Source: Acidimicrobiales bacterium (GTDB lineage: Bacteria > Actinomycetota > Acidimicrobiia > Acidimicrobiales > SZUA-35). Taken from it: 56,686 nucleotides of DNA. The position numbers and the translations under genes were made by a program. Shown piece by piece: positions 24,660 to 32,849 of this stretch (position 1 is the stretch's first letter; each line of letters begins with the position of its first letter). The stretch lies in the NCBI GenBank assembly GCA_020630065.1, contig JAHDCC010000021.1, forward strand, positions 2,819 to 59,504. Reading direction: 5' to 3'. Under the pieces are notes generated by a model. It did not search any database. It saw only the letters and a list, made by a program, of their open reading frames with translations, and was not told the DNA's origin.

Positions 24660-25614
24660 ACCTTGCTGCGGTGAAGCAAGTACTGGTTTGGGTGCTGTGC
24701 TCTCTGGGCTTTGGCAGGCCTGGCAGTTAAGCAGGGGTTGTTGGAACTCTAAACACTGGGTTTCATTGCCGGTTTGATAGTCCCTGGCTCCTCAGGGGTG
24801 CCGAGTGTTCGTACTGTGATGAATGCCAGTAGGAACTAAGTTCAGGGAGAATCGTAGACTTTGGCGTTGCTTCAAGGGTTATTTGCAAAGAAACCGTCTG
24901 GAATCAGCTGTTCAGAACCCCGAAATGGCATTTCAAACCGGCATCAACAGGATCGGCGTGGATTCGGCCTACTGATGCGTTGGATTTTTCTATCCGCTCT
25001 ATGGTGTCATTTCTCAGCCCACCAAGTGGCGACCTTAACCGATTGGAACGATGGCTGCAGCTCATTCTTCGCTTTCTGGGGCCTGCAATCCTCGCCCAAG
25101 CCATTCTTGCCATCAGGGAAAAGTCGCGCGCTGAATTTGTTCTTGTGGATCTAGCCGAGTCGTGCATGTTGGTGTCATGAGCGTTGCTCCCTGCCTGGCA
25201 GGCAGCCCGATAACGAAACCCTGCGGGGTTGCGTCAAGGCGCACAGCCATAAGTGCACGGTCTGAGTGTCGTGGGACAGAAGAGGTCAATTCTCTTTGGC
25301 GCCACGCTAAACACTTTCCTCTGCGGTGCCAGTCGTTGTTTGTCTAGAGGCGACATACCTTCATGAGATCCAAAGTAGCTTGGTACTCTGAGAATCATTG
25401 AAGCCGGGAGAGTTTGGTCGATAGTTTCGGCGATTTTCCGTAACCCATATTGTGCCTAACTAAAAGCAGGGTTTGGCTTACCATGGTGGCGAACAGATTG
25501 TCCTACCTGCCCGCATCTAGTTTGAAGCCACAAGCCCGATCGCAATGACTAGACTCACCATTGTCAAATTCGGGATAGCGACCCGTCCATATAAAAAGGC
25601 CCGGCTAACATACA
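24660..25614. other. Stretch without a supportable gene
   Basis: About 950 bp between the IS3 remnant and the small membrane protein. Open frames of 60-97 codons exist on both strands (24861-25180) but overlap one another, lack ribosome sites and resemble nothing I know. Small hairpins are present (gcctggcaggc near 25192; aaccc-tgcg-gggtt near 25219). It is probably decayed mobile DNA. Confidence 0.5.
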
Positions 25615-25977
25615 CTAGGACCGAATTTCGCTCTGGGGGCCTAGATCAGTGGCGATCCGTGGGCCGTCGTAACTTGAGCAGTCACCTCGGAGGAACTGTT
25701 CAACGACAAGACTACGATCCATTGCTCCTAGCTGAGCCATTGAATACCAAGCTTCGATGATCCATCCAGATACGATGATACCAAGGCCAAGAAGTAGAAA
25801 TGTGGCCCGACCGACACTCAGATCATGATTAAGGTGAGCAATCGTAAGCCCGGTCAAGATTGCTAGCGACCAGCCACGCGTCGTCAACCTAAACTCCTCC
25901 TGTTTCGAAATTAGCGCTGAGAGTAGCTTGAGCTCTTCGAGAGCCAAAGATTTGGTCTGCTCATTTAACTTGGTCAC
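25615..25977 (-). CDS. Small two-helix membrane protein
   Basis: 120 aa from a GTG at 25977. A charged N-terminal helix (LNEQTKSLALEELKLLSALISKQEEFRLTTRGW) precedes two hydrophobic segments (SLAILTGLTIAHL and ATFLLLGLGIIVSGWIIEAWY) and a polar C-terminal tail. A soluble helix followed by a pair of TM helices recalls the small membrane effectors of defence systems (SLATT or 2TM types), but no family signature is certain. It sits alone in segment A, same strand as the HAM1-SIR2-deaminase operon. Confidence 0.55.
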   Translation of the reverse strand: MTKLNEQTKSLALEELKLLSALISKQEEFRLTTRGWSLAILTGLTIAHLNHDLSVGRATFLLLGLGIIVSGWIIEAWYSMAQLGAMDRSLVVEQFLRGDCSSYDGPRIATDLGPQSEIRS

Positions 25978-26307
25978 GCTACGAGCCTATATTATTTGAG
26001 GACCAGGACCAGCTCCAGGCTGAGCCTGAGGGTCGTCTCGGGTGCCGAGTACACTGACAAGCCTCAGCATTCCTTGGTATCTTGGATGGCTAGCGCACTC
26101 ATGTTCAGCGAGGTTAGCGCTACCGAGAATGCTTGTGGTCCCTTTGAAAGCGGACGAGTTGGCTGAGTCTTCAACGGTGGGGTTGAGTCAAGAATGTGGC
26201 CAAGAAACTGTTTGTAACTAGTTGGAACGGTAAGAAACGTGTTAGGCCGAAAATCACTCACCCAGCCAACAAGTTAGTGCTGGTTGTACGGATTGAACAC
26301 CAGTTTT

Positions 26308-26356
26308 CTCATTCGTAAAGAGTAGGTCGCGAGTTCAATCCTCGCTTCGGGCCCTA
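26308..26356 (+). repeat. Attachment-site repeat: tRNA-Thr 3' part, copy 2
   Basis: From ctcattcgtaa to gggccctagg this copies the anticodon arm, T arm and acceptor 3' strand of the tRNA-Thr at 21968. The T stem reads gcgag/ctcgc instead of gccgg/ccggc, a compensated change, which shows it came from a different ancestral tRNA tail and not from recent local duplication. The 5' half of a tRNA is absent. It closes segment A. Confidence 0.88.
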
Positions 26357-26651
26357 GGTGCTTGCACACTCTGAACAGGGAAAACGCCGATTTGGTGGGT
26401 GCGTTCTGGGTCGTGCAGATAGCGTGAGTCAAGAATCAGCCAAGAAACGCAATCCGCTAGCTTGGTATTGTAGGCGCTAGTTCCTGTCGAATGCTGAGGT
26501 TTGGGTTGTTCCGATCTCGCCAGACATGGTCGAACCTGGCTGGTTACTCTAGGGTTTCTTGTTTGGTATCGGGCTTTCAAAATCAGTTTTGTGTTGACCA
26601 CAGCTTTGGGGCTATGCTCGCCAATATGAGCTGGCTCGTACACGATGTTGC

Positions 26652-27113
26652 GTGGTAGTTCCGCCAAAGTGGGCATATGCGGTACTGCTACTTGTAGTCC
26701 TCTTTCTCATCTGGACCGAACCGGTGCCGACCGGGGTCGGGACAAGAACTTTTGCGGGATATATAGGGGAGCTAGGAGCGTTTGTTCTTAGTTTACTTGA
26801 TGGCTTTGTCCCTTCGCCTCCTCGTTCTGAACCGCTTGAATTAGACCGATCCTCGCTCCCGTCTATTTACACAGGCGAGACAATCGATACAGATGGCGAT
26901 GGGAACCCCGATATAGCGCTATTCGGGGATCTGTCTTCCCCGACTCTCCACCCTCTGAGTAGTGGGGGAAGCCCGCTTGAATTTTGGACAGGTCTCGCAG
27001 CGCTTGTGGCACCTGCTGCCATTCTCCGACCTGGTCTGGTAAAGACCTGGCAGTGGTTGAGGTCGAGGCTATCTCACGAGAAAGATCCTAAACAGAGCGC
27101 GGGGTACATGTGA
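26652..27113 (+). CDS. Membrane protein of unknown function
   Basis: 153 aa from GTG 26652, family not recognised. An N-terminal TM helix (WAYAVLLLVVLFLIW), a second hydrophobic stretch (GYIGELGAFVLSLLDGFV), a polar loop containing DTDGDGNPD, which looks like a Ca2+-binding EF/dockerin-type loop, then a third hydrophobic helix (LEFWTGLAALVAPAAILRPGLV) and a basic C terminus. No ribosome site is obvious. It is the only plus-strand gene of segment B. Confidence 0.5.
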   Translation: MVVPPKWAYAVLLLVVLFLIWTEPVPTGVGTRTFAGYIGELGAFVLSLLDGFVPSPPRSEPLELDRSSLPSIYTGETIDTDGDGNPDIALFGDLSSPTLHPLSSGGSPLEFWTGLAALVAPAAILRPGLVKTWQWLRSRLSHEKDPKQSAGYM

Positions 27114-27180
27114 GGACTGGAAATGCGTCTTCTTCTGTCTAGGCTCATTTGGGTTGACTGGCGAATAAGCTCTTCAAGAT

Positions 27181-27342
27181 TCATTCTTCTTCATGTGATC
27201 CCTCAGCTTCCTCCGCTTCACCGGGACCAATTTCTGGCAACCCACCGGCGATCGCGTCAAGGCCACTCTTCACACTTCCAAATTTCTTAGAAATGGTGTC
27301 AGCCGTCGCCTCGTAAAAGTCGGGAGGCATCAGTGCGGCCAT
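27181..27342 (-). CDS. Possible 53-aa small protein
   Basis: Reading from ATG 27342 gives MAALMPPDFYEATADTISKK and then an amphipathic, acidic C terminus ending EEAEGSHEEE, with a TGA at 27181. The frame continues upstream without a start for 13 codons (LPLLAAGLS) to a TGA, so this could be the surviving 3' end of a membrane protein whose 5' part is broken. No ribosome site is seen. Confidence 0.35.
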   Translation of the reverse strand: MAALMPPDFYEATADTISKKFGSVKSGLDAIAGGLPEIGPGEAEEAEGSHEEE

Positions 27343-27590
27343 CGATAGGCCAGCGGCTAATAGGGGAAGGCCCGTACCTCAACTGGAACAACGAGCCATC
27401 TATTTGTCATCTACTCGCCCGACAGCTATCAAAAGTGAACGCAGGTCAACGTGGGTAAGCGTGTCCAAAATCCCTCTTAGAAAGCGGTACAGGGCGTCCC
27501 CCGCAGGCAAGTAAAGGTGTGCGGAGTGGGGCTCATAACCAGAAGGTCGTATGTTCAGATAAGTGATCAGACCGGAACGTAGTCTGGCCG

Positions 27591-28346
27591 CTAAGGGCAT
27601 TTTTGGGTTTGTGGAGGTTTCCGTTGTTTTGTTGCAGGAATTTTAGCGGCCATCGATGCATGTCTGCGTGGTGTGGCGATGGCGGCCTCTGCGACCTCAT
27701 TTATTACTTCAAACAGATAGAGGACTAGCTCGGGGTCTGCAGTTAACGTGGCAATCGACTCGTGCGCTGCCTCATTTCCTACGATCCTGACAACTTCAAG
27801 GCGCGTGAACAGGCTTGTGAGTTCTGGGAGTTTGCTGGCCTCAGCTATTCGTTCGATCAGTTTGCCCGAAAGGTTGAATGGTGAGCCTCCAAGGAACGTC
27901 TCGAGTGCTAGCCGGAGTAGTACTGAAGCCGAACGAGGTGAAGTGATTGCAACGCTCCTTGCCTCTAAGTACAAGGCTTCAACTTCGGATGGAAGATCGG
28001 TGTGAGGTTCGGGGCCGTCCAAGGGTGCAGGATAAACTTGCTTGAAGTCGCCGACAGCATCGTCTTTCTCGAACTCACGAATGACAAGGGCTTGTCCCTT
28101 GCAACCTGGGCAAGTGAGATGGGAGACCTCTACCCAATTCTCGATTCCATAGGTGTGCTCCCCAATGAAAATGTCGGGTTCGAATTTCCGTGTCCGACCA
28201 GTAAGATCGTGTCCGGGTGTGACGATGTTGCTGCAATGAACGCACCCCCAAGGTGAACGCTGTTTGGGGAAGTGGGGTGGGTTTTGTTTGCCAGGGACGT
28301 CAAAGGCCATGGCAAGATCGTAGTGACTGTCAGACGCCTCGATCAA
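27591..28346 (-). CDS. DUF4145 domain protein with N-terminal zinc ribbon-like motif
   Basis: 251 aa. The start is TTG 28346, preceded by AGGAAG at good spacing; ATG 28310 is the alternative. Two Cys pairs (CVHCSN about residue 35 and CPGCKG about 80) suggest a zinc site. The C-terminal two thirds match DUF4145: LPSEVEALYLEARSVAITSPRSASVLLRLALETFL, followed by LTSLFTRLEVVRIVGNEAAHE. DUF4145 proteins are often found in restriction-modification and other defence loci; their biochemical role is unclear. It lies in segment B upstream of nothing obvious on the same strand. Confidence 0.82.
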   Translation of the reverse strand: MIEASDSHYDLAMAFDVPGKQNPPHFPKQRSPWGCVHCSNIVTPGHDLTGRTRKFEPDIFIGEHTYGIENWVEVSHLTCPGCKGQALVIREFEKDDAVGDFKQVYPAPLDGPEPHTDLPSEVEALYLEARSVAITSPRSASVLLRLALETFLGGSPFNLSGKLIERIAEASKLPELTSLFTRLEVVRIVGNEAAHESIATLTADPELVLYLFEVINEVAEAAIATPRRHASMAAKIPATKQRKPPQTQKCP

Positions 28347-28617
28347 GACTTCCTAGCATATGAGAGTAGCGACGGCTCTAGCTGGGTCGGCAGAATAGGT
28401 CTTATTTAGTTGAGTGTCGAGCCTTACGAGATTCGGACTGGCGAAAATCAGTGCAGCTCGAATGCTAGCCATACGTACCGTTCGTCACTGGTGTTGCTTG
28501 GTGGAAAGGGTGACCGTTCTAGCCTTCTCCAGCGTTGCACAACACGGTGTCGATCGCTTTGAGGGTGACGGAGCAGATCTGGCTAATCCCAGCGCTTCCA
28601 CTTCCTGGTTATTCTTC

Positions 28618-29277
28618 TTAAGCAGGGTCTGGCTTTGTCCATTTATCGGGTCGTCGTTGGCGTCTAGCGCCTTTGTGGCTTTGCAATTCGTCAGGTAGCT
28701 GGGATTGCTTCCATATCCGAGGCTGTATCCAGAATGGATTATTGCCGGATGCTTTTACGAGTTCGTCGCCGCCTGCCCCGGAGCCTGAACCGTCTGGCGG
28801 TTTGATTATCACGACCTTTATTCCGAATTCATCTATCAGGGTTCTGACGAGTGGGGCGAGATCGCTGTCACGGCTCACGATCCAGACCTCATCTGCTCGG
28901 TTGTGCATAGCGTCCAGCATTGCTTCGACAGCAATACTGACGTCTGACTCTTTCTCTTGAGCTCGTTGCGTTTTCGTGTGGCAGGTTTTGCATTTGTGAG
29001 GCCGGTTGACGATCCTGCCTTTGAATATTGAGATACCTCCCTTGATTTCGAGAGCGTTGAGATATGTTTCCTGACGCTGGCGGCTCTCACCTTTGAGGCT
29101 AAGAGCGGTGAAGTACTTCACGTCGATGAGCTCTTGATTCTGTTTGAGAATCGACTCGAACACTTGGCGGTAATCGAGCCATAGAAAGTAGTTCCACTTC
29201 TTCCGTTTAAAGCCGTAGTAGACATTAAAGCCATCGACGTAGACGAGGACCCGCTTGTTCATTTCCGGATCTTGCAT
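28618..29277 (-). CDS. NYN (PIN-like) domain ribonuclease candidate
   Basis: 219 aa. N-terminal RVLVYVDGFNVYYG carries the first Asp and the DGxN motif of NYN domains; ESDVSIAVEAMLDAMHNRADEVWIVSRDSDLAPLVRTLIDEFGIKVVII supplies the other acidic residues (SD.A and SRDSDLAPLV). A Cys-x2-Cys pair (CKTCH) sits between them. NYN proteins are metal-dependent RNases of the PIN superfamily. The C terminus is Gly-rich, then basic (HKGARRQRRPDKW). The start could be 29277 or 29262 (MNKRVLV). Such genes are frequent cargo of islands. Confidence 0.85.
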   Translation of the reverse strand: MQDPEMNKRVLVYVDGFNVYYGFKRKKWNYFLWLDYRQVFESILKQNQELIDVKYFTALSLKGESRQRQETYLNALEIKGGISIFKGRIVNRPHKCKTCHTKTQRAQEKESDVSIAVEAMLDAMHNRADEVWIVSRDSDLAPLVRTLIDEFGIKVVIIKPPDGSGSGAGGDELVKASGNNPFWIQPRIWKQSQLPDELQSHKGARRQRRPDKWTKPDPA

Positions 29278-29393
29278 GCAGCTACAATATCATTGGAAGT
29301 TGATTTAGATTTTGTGCTGTTGGTAGGGTATAGTTGTATTTACAACACGATTTGGTTGAGGCCTTCGGGAGTCCGATCGAATTGCACTAACGG

Positions 29394-29424
29394 CCCGCCT
29401 TCTGAAGGCGGGTTCGTTTGTTTT
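29394..29424 (+). terminator. Rho-independent terminator (plus strand)
   Basis: cccgcctt-ctg-aaggcggg hairpin (29394-29412) followed by ttcgtttgtttt. It is a textbook intrinsic terminator, yet no plus-strand gene lies directly upstream. It may be left over from a lost gene. Confidence 0.75.
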
Positions 29425-29545
29425 CTACGCAGCAACGTTCGTTTTTCGGGTTGATTCGCCAAGCTAGTCCTAGGTTGCAACGCCAGCCTCGGCCAAGAAT
29501 TTAGCCAAGAAACTGTTTGTAATCGGTTCGAACTGATTGCACATT

Positions 29546-30186
29546 CTGACCAGTTAAAACGTGTGTTTTCGGGTTCGAGCCGGGAAACTTGGATCGCCCG
29601 AGCCAAGAATCGATCCAGTAACTCGTCGCACCGTGGTGTGTAATTGGTGTGATGCGGCGAATCTCGCAGTGGGGTCCGGCAGAACATGCAGTAGGTATCC
29701 GGCAGAACATGCAGTAGGGATCCCGAAACGCTAACCAAAGAACAGTTTCGATGCGATATTCAGCAGGTTCTGGGGCCGTTAACTATGGGCGAGACGGTTG
29801 CTGATTAAGCGGTTTAAGCTTATGCCTTCTTCGGCTGCGGTTAGTGCTAGTTCGCGGTGGAGCGATTCGGGAACGCGGACGTTAAATTTGCCTGAATAGC
29901 GTCGATCTGCAATTGGTTCTGGGGCAGACTCGCCGGCTGTTTTTAAGTCGGTGACTACTTGTTCGACAAGTTCGGTCAGGCCACTCAACGCCTTGCCTTG
30001 CTCGGCGTGTAGCCACGACAATGATGGGAACTCAACAACGGTGGCCACGAACTCGTCGTCTCCACTAGACCACGACACTCGGTAGGTGTAACGCTTGGGG
30101 TCAGTCATTTCGGTTCTCCATTCAGTTTGTCGATTGCCTTCAGTATCTGTCGTACTTGGTATGCCTTGGCTTTGCCGCCTTTGGAC
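29546..30186. repeat. Long direct repeat, copy A (hicB unit)
   Basis: Similar along its whole length to 32277-32926. The first 200 bp (containing ccaagaat-type repeats and two gcagaacatgcagta words) are diverged, while the last 410 bp with hicB and the end of hicA are almost identical. The match stops at ttggac (30186 and 32926). Confidence 0.9.
29779..30108 (-). CDS. hicB: HicB-family antitoxin
   Basis: 109 aa. The N-terminal half has the HicB partial RNase H-like fold (YTYRVSWSSGDDEFVATVVEFPSLS, then GLTELVEQVVTDL), and the C-terminal half has a ribbon-helix-helix-like DNA-binding piece (SGKFNVRVPESLHRELALTAAEEGISLNRLISNRL). It neutralises HicA and represses the operon. The start overlaps the hicA stop (ATGA, 30105-30108), the normal hicA-hicB order. 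The protein is identical to the copy at 32520-32849. Confidence 0.92.
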   Translation of the reverse strand: MTDPKRYTYRVSWSSGDDEFVATVVEFPSLSWLHAEQGKALSGLTELVEQVVTDLKTAGESAPEPIADRRYSGKFNVRVPESLHRELALTAAEEGISLNRLISNRLAHS

Positions 30187-30329
30187 TTTTGAATATTAAC
30201 TCGCGGGTCTCCGGGCCATGGGGTTTTGAACACTGCGTGTGATGAGCCATTTTGGCGAGGTTCACCGAAGAAATGGACGCACACTGAGTGGAGGTCTTTG
30301 TATGAGATGTTCTGTGGTGAGTTGCGCAT
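30105..30329 (-). CDS. hicA: HicA-family mRNA interferase toxin
   Basis: 74 aa from ATG 30329 (MRNSPQNISYKDLHSVCVHFFG). The dsRBD-like core has NGSSHAVFKTPWPG, where the conserved GSH-type His sits, and a C-terminal YQVRQILKAIDKLNG helix. HicA cleaves mRNA during stress. The open frame reaches ATG 30395, which even has an AAGGA site, but the extra residues are coded by the palindrome at 30367-30388 that I read as the operator, so I prefer the downstream start. Confidence 0.82.
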   Translation of the reverse strand: MRNSPQNISYKDLHSVCVHFFGEPRQNGSSHAVFKTPWPGDPRVNIQKSKGGKAKAYQVRQILKAIDKLNGEPK

Positions 30330-30366
30330 CCCAGAAATGGTCTTGTCAATTTTGGCCACTCCTGGA

Positions 30367-30388
30367 ATGGTACCAATAACGGTACCAT
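30367..30388. promoter_or_regulatory. Palindromic operator candidate for hicAB
   Basis: Perfect 8-bp arms atggtacc (30367-30374) and ggtaccat (30381-30388) separated by 6 bp, 38 bp upstream of hicA. RHH-type HicB antitoxins bind such inverted repeats to autoregulate. Confidence 0.65.
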
Positions 30389-30500
30389 ATTGCAAGTCCT
30401 TGAGTGATGATCAAACAACGGCTCGATCTGGTAGGCGCTGCGTAATGGCAGTACGCTGCTGATTCGTATAGAACTCCGGCCAATTGAACGTTAGCTTTCG

Positions 30501-30547
30501 CATTCGTAATGAGTAGGTCGCTGGTTCAATTCCGGCTTCGGGCCCTA
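30501..30547 (+). repeat. Attachment-site repeat: tRNA-Thr 3' part, copy 3
   Basis: cattcgtaatgag through gggccctagg, nearly identical to the tRNA-Thr 3' part; the T stem is gctgg/ccggc with one G-U pair. It closes segment B and opens segment C. The following taggtgct is shared with copy 2. Confidence 0.9.
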
Positions 30548-30741
30548 GGTGCTCTGCATAAGCATTGGCGGATGTTGGCTTTTTGGAGCTGTCGCACGTT
30601 ACTAGCTAGCCTAGGAATTGTGTCATCATGGTTCGTGGGAATCAGGTTTCCTGGGTTGGGGCAAGAACACTTGAGGGCGATCTAGATTCCACGAGTCGCG
30701 CTGTTGGCCTGACGTTTTGTGCACCTTTGTATTGGGCGTGA

Positions 30742-30805
30742 AGATAAATAAGGGAGTAGTGTCGAGATAAATCAGGGATTAGGGGTAGGATTAATCGGGG
30801 AGTAG
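30742..30805 (+). promoter_or_regulatory. Three direct repeats upstream of the AAA/DUF4143 gene
   Basis: Three imperfect copies of AGATAAATCAGGGAGTAG start at 30742, 30765 and 30787, i.e. every 22-23 bp (about two helical turns), ending 36 bp before the ATPase start. The placement fits tandem operator sites through which the downstream protein or a host factor regulates the gene. Confidence 0.7.
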
Positions 30806-30841
30806 GCCGCTAGGTTGGGTTAAGCTCTAAGGAAAGAAACT

Positions 30842-32095
30842 ATGTCGAGCTACATGCCGAGAATTGTTGACCAGGAGCTACTGCAACGTCTCGGTCGGGC
30901 TGGCGCCGTGGTGATTGAAGGGCCGAAGGCTTGCGGCAAGACCGAGACTGCTCGTCAGGTAGCCAAAAGCGAGCTCCTTCTCGATATAGACAATAACGTC
31001 GAAACGGCTCGTCTTGTTCCAGATATCGTCCTCGAAGGTCCAACGCCTCGTTTGTTGGATGAATATCAGCTCGAACCGACCCTATGGAATGCTGTTCGTC
31101 GCGAGATCGACCATCGGGGCAAAGATGGCCAGTTTGTTCTTACCGGCTCGGCCACCCTTCCTGAGGACGTCAGCCGTCATAGTGGAGCTGGTCGGTTCAG
31201 TTTTGTTCGTATGCGACCAATGTCGATGTTTGAGTCAGGCTCCTCAAGCGGGGAGGTATCCGTTAGTAGCCTCTTGGATGGGGAAGCCGGACAAGCTGCG
31301 GCTAGCGAAGTGTCGATCCCGGATCTAGCGGAGATAGCGGTGAGGGGCGGCTGGCCCCTCCAACAAAAACGTTCCGTCAGCGATGCGCATGAGGCGTCGA
31401 AGGACTACATCAAGCAAGTAATCGAAGCTGATGTCAGCGCCGTAACCGACATCCGAAGCCCAGGAAAATTCGAGAAACTGATCAGGGCGATCGCTCGAAA
31501 CACTGCCACCGACCGTTCAGCGGCGAAGTTGGGACAAGAAATCGGAGGTCCTGACTCCCCGGTGGACGTGAAAACAGTAAACGCGTGGATCGAAGCTCTC
31601 AAACGCATCTGGATTTTGGAAGAGCAGCCAGGCTGGGGTGCCCATCTTCGGTCTAACGTTCAGGCCGTTCAACGACCTCGTCGCCACCTTGTTTGCCCAT
31701 CGCTCGCAACAGCGGCACTCAATGCCTCAGCCCCTAAACTTATGAAAGACCTCAACACGTTTGAGTTTATCTTCGAATCTCTCGTCGTCCGGGACCTTCG
31801 AGTCTACAGTCAATCCGTCGATGGCAAGGTTGAGCACTACCGTGACAAGAGCGGCCTTGAAGTTGACGCGGTGGTTACCGCCAGCGATGGCAGGTGGGCG
31901 GGGTTTGAGGTGAAGCTAGGTTCGGCTCCCGATACTCTCGATACGGCAGCGAACAACCTCATCAGATTCAAAAACAAAGTTGATACAAGCAAGATTGCGG
32001 AACCCTCCGCACTTGTGGTGATTACAGGCCACGGCATGTCCTATCGTCGAGATGATGGTGTTCAGGTTGTGTCGATTTCCACGCTTGGTCCGTAA
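30842..32095 (+). CDS. AAA-type ATPase with DUF4143 domain
   Basis: 417 aa. The N-terminal AAA_14 domain has a Walker A-like GPKACGKTETARQ (about residues 28-40), Walker B-like RLLDEYQLEPTLW and sensor-1 LTGSAT. The C-terminal DUF4143 region ends with HYRDKSGLEVDAVVTASDGRWAGFEVKLG, whose D..E-x-K spacing resembles PD-(D/E)xK nucleases. This family is very common on mobile and accessory DNA; biochemical function is not established. The ATG 30842 has an AAGGAAAG ribosome site. It is the only gene of segment C and is preceded by three direct repeats. Confidence 0.88.
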   Translation: MSSYMPRIVDQELLQRLGRAGAVVIEGPKACGKTETARQVAKSELLLDIDNNVETARLVPDIVLEGPTPRLLDEYQLEPTLWNAVRREIDHRGKDGQFVLTGSATLPEDVSRHSGAGRFSFVRMRPMSMFESGSSSGEVSVSSLLDGEAGQAAASEVSIPDLAEIAVRGGWPLQQKRSVSDAHEASKDYIKQVIEADVSAVTDIRSPGKFEKLIRAIARNTATDRSAAKLGQEIGGPDSPVDVKTVNAWIEALKRIWILEEQPGWGAHLRSNVQAVQRPRRHLVCPSLATAALNASAPKLMKDLNTFEFIFESLVVRDLRVYSQSVDGKVEHYRDKSGLEVDAVVTASDGRWAGFEVKLGSAPDTLDTAANNLIRFKNKVDTSKIAEPSALVVITGHGMSYRRDDGVQVVSISTLGP

Positions 32096-32217
32096 CCCAG
32101 GAATTCACCCAGGAAACTTTCGGATACTACGTGGAATCATGCGTACGTAGTAGAAAATGTAGAACGGTGGTTCTCCTGTTTAGGCGGTTTCTGGCCCCGG
32201 TTGGACAGTAGCCAAGG

Positions 32218-32263
32218 CATTCGTAATGAGTAGGTCGCAAGTTCAATTCTCGCTTCGGGCCCT
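32218..32263 (+). repeat. Attachment-site repeat: tRNA-Thr 3' part, copy 4
   Basis: cattcgtaatgagtagg through cttcgggccct. The T stem is gcaag/ctcgc with one mismatch. It ends segment C; the sequence beyond starts the second hicB-containing repeat. Confidence 0.88.
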
Positions 32264-32519
32264 TCTGATTTAACATCTGACCTGGTAAAACGTGTGTTTT
32301 CGGGTTCAAGCTGGGAAACTTGGATCACCCGAGCCAAGAATTGATCCGGTAACTCTTCGTATAGTGGTGTGTAATTGGTGTGATACGGCGAATCCCTCAG
32401 TGGGGTCCGGCAGGACATGCAGTATAAACCCGGCAGAACCTGCAGTAAAGGTTCGGCTGAACATGCATAATAGTTACGATGGAACCTGTTTCTGTCCAGA
32501 AGTTGGCTCTCTGGGGCAG

Positions 32520-32849
32520 TTAACTATGGGCGAGACGGTTGCTGATTAAGCGGTTTAAGCTTATACCTTCTTCGGCTGCGGTTAGTGCTAGTTCGCGGTG
32601 GAGCGATTCGGGAACGCGGACGTTAAATTTGCCTGAATAGCGTCGATCTGCAATTGGTTCTGGGGCAGACTCGCCGGCTGTTTTTAAGTCGGTGACTACT
32701 TGTTCGACAAGTTCGGTCAGGCCACTCAACGCCTTGCCTTGCTCGGCGTGTAGCCACGACAATGATGGGAACTCAACAACGGTGGCCACGAACTCGTCGT
32801 CTCCACTAGACCACGACACTCGGTAGGTGTAGCGCTTGGGGTCAGTCAT
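32520..32849 (-). CDS. hicB: HicB-family antitoxin, second identical copy
   Basis: 109 aa, identical in protein sequence to the copy at 29779-30108; the DNA differs at only a few positions (for example 32563). It has no complete hicA partner. It may therefore be an orphan antitoxin able to neutralise the HicA encoded 2.5 kb upstream, or a passive leftover. Without its own hicA promoter, expression is uncertain. Confidence 0.85.
   Translation of the reverse strand: MTDPKRYTYRVSWSSGDDEFVATVVEFPSLSWLHAEQGKALSGLTELVEQVVTDLKTAGESAPEPIADRRYSGKFNVRVPESLHRELALTAAEEGISLNRLISNRLAHS

Noticed and set aside
24861-25180. Overlapping frames of 60-97 codons on both strands
   Set aside because: They exclude each other, resemble no family and lie in decayed DNA next to an IS remnant.
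27400-27600. 66-codon minus-strand frame
   Set aside because: Low-complexity composition, no ribosome site, no family, and it overlaps the end of the DUF4145 gene.
26308-32263. The three tRNA-like tails as functional tRNA-Thr genes
   Set aside because: Each lacks the 5' acceptor strand and the D arm; upstream sequence cannot fold with the tail. They are attachment-site remnants.
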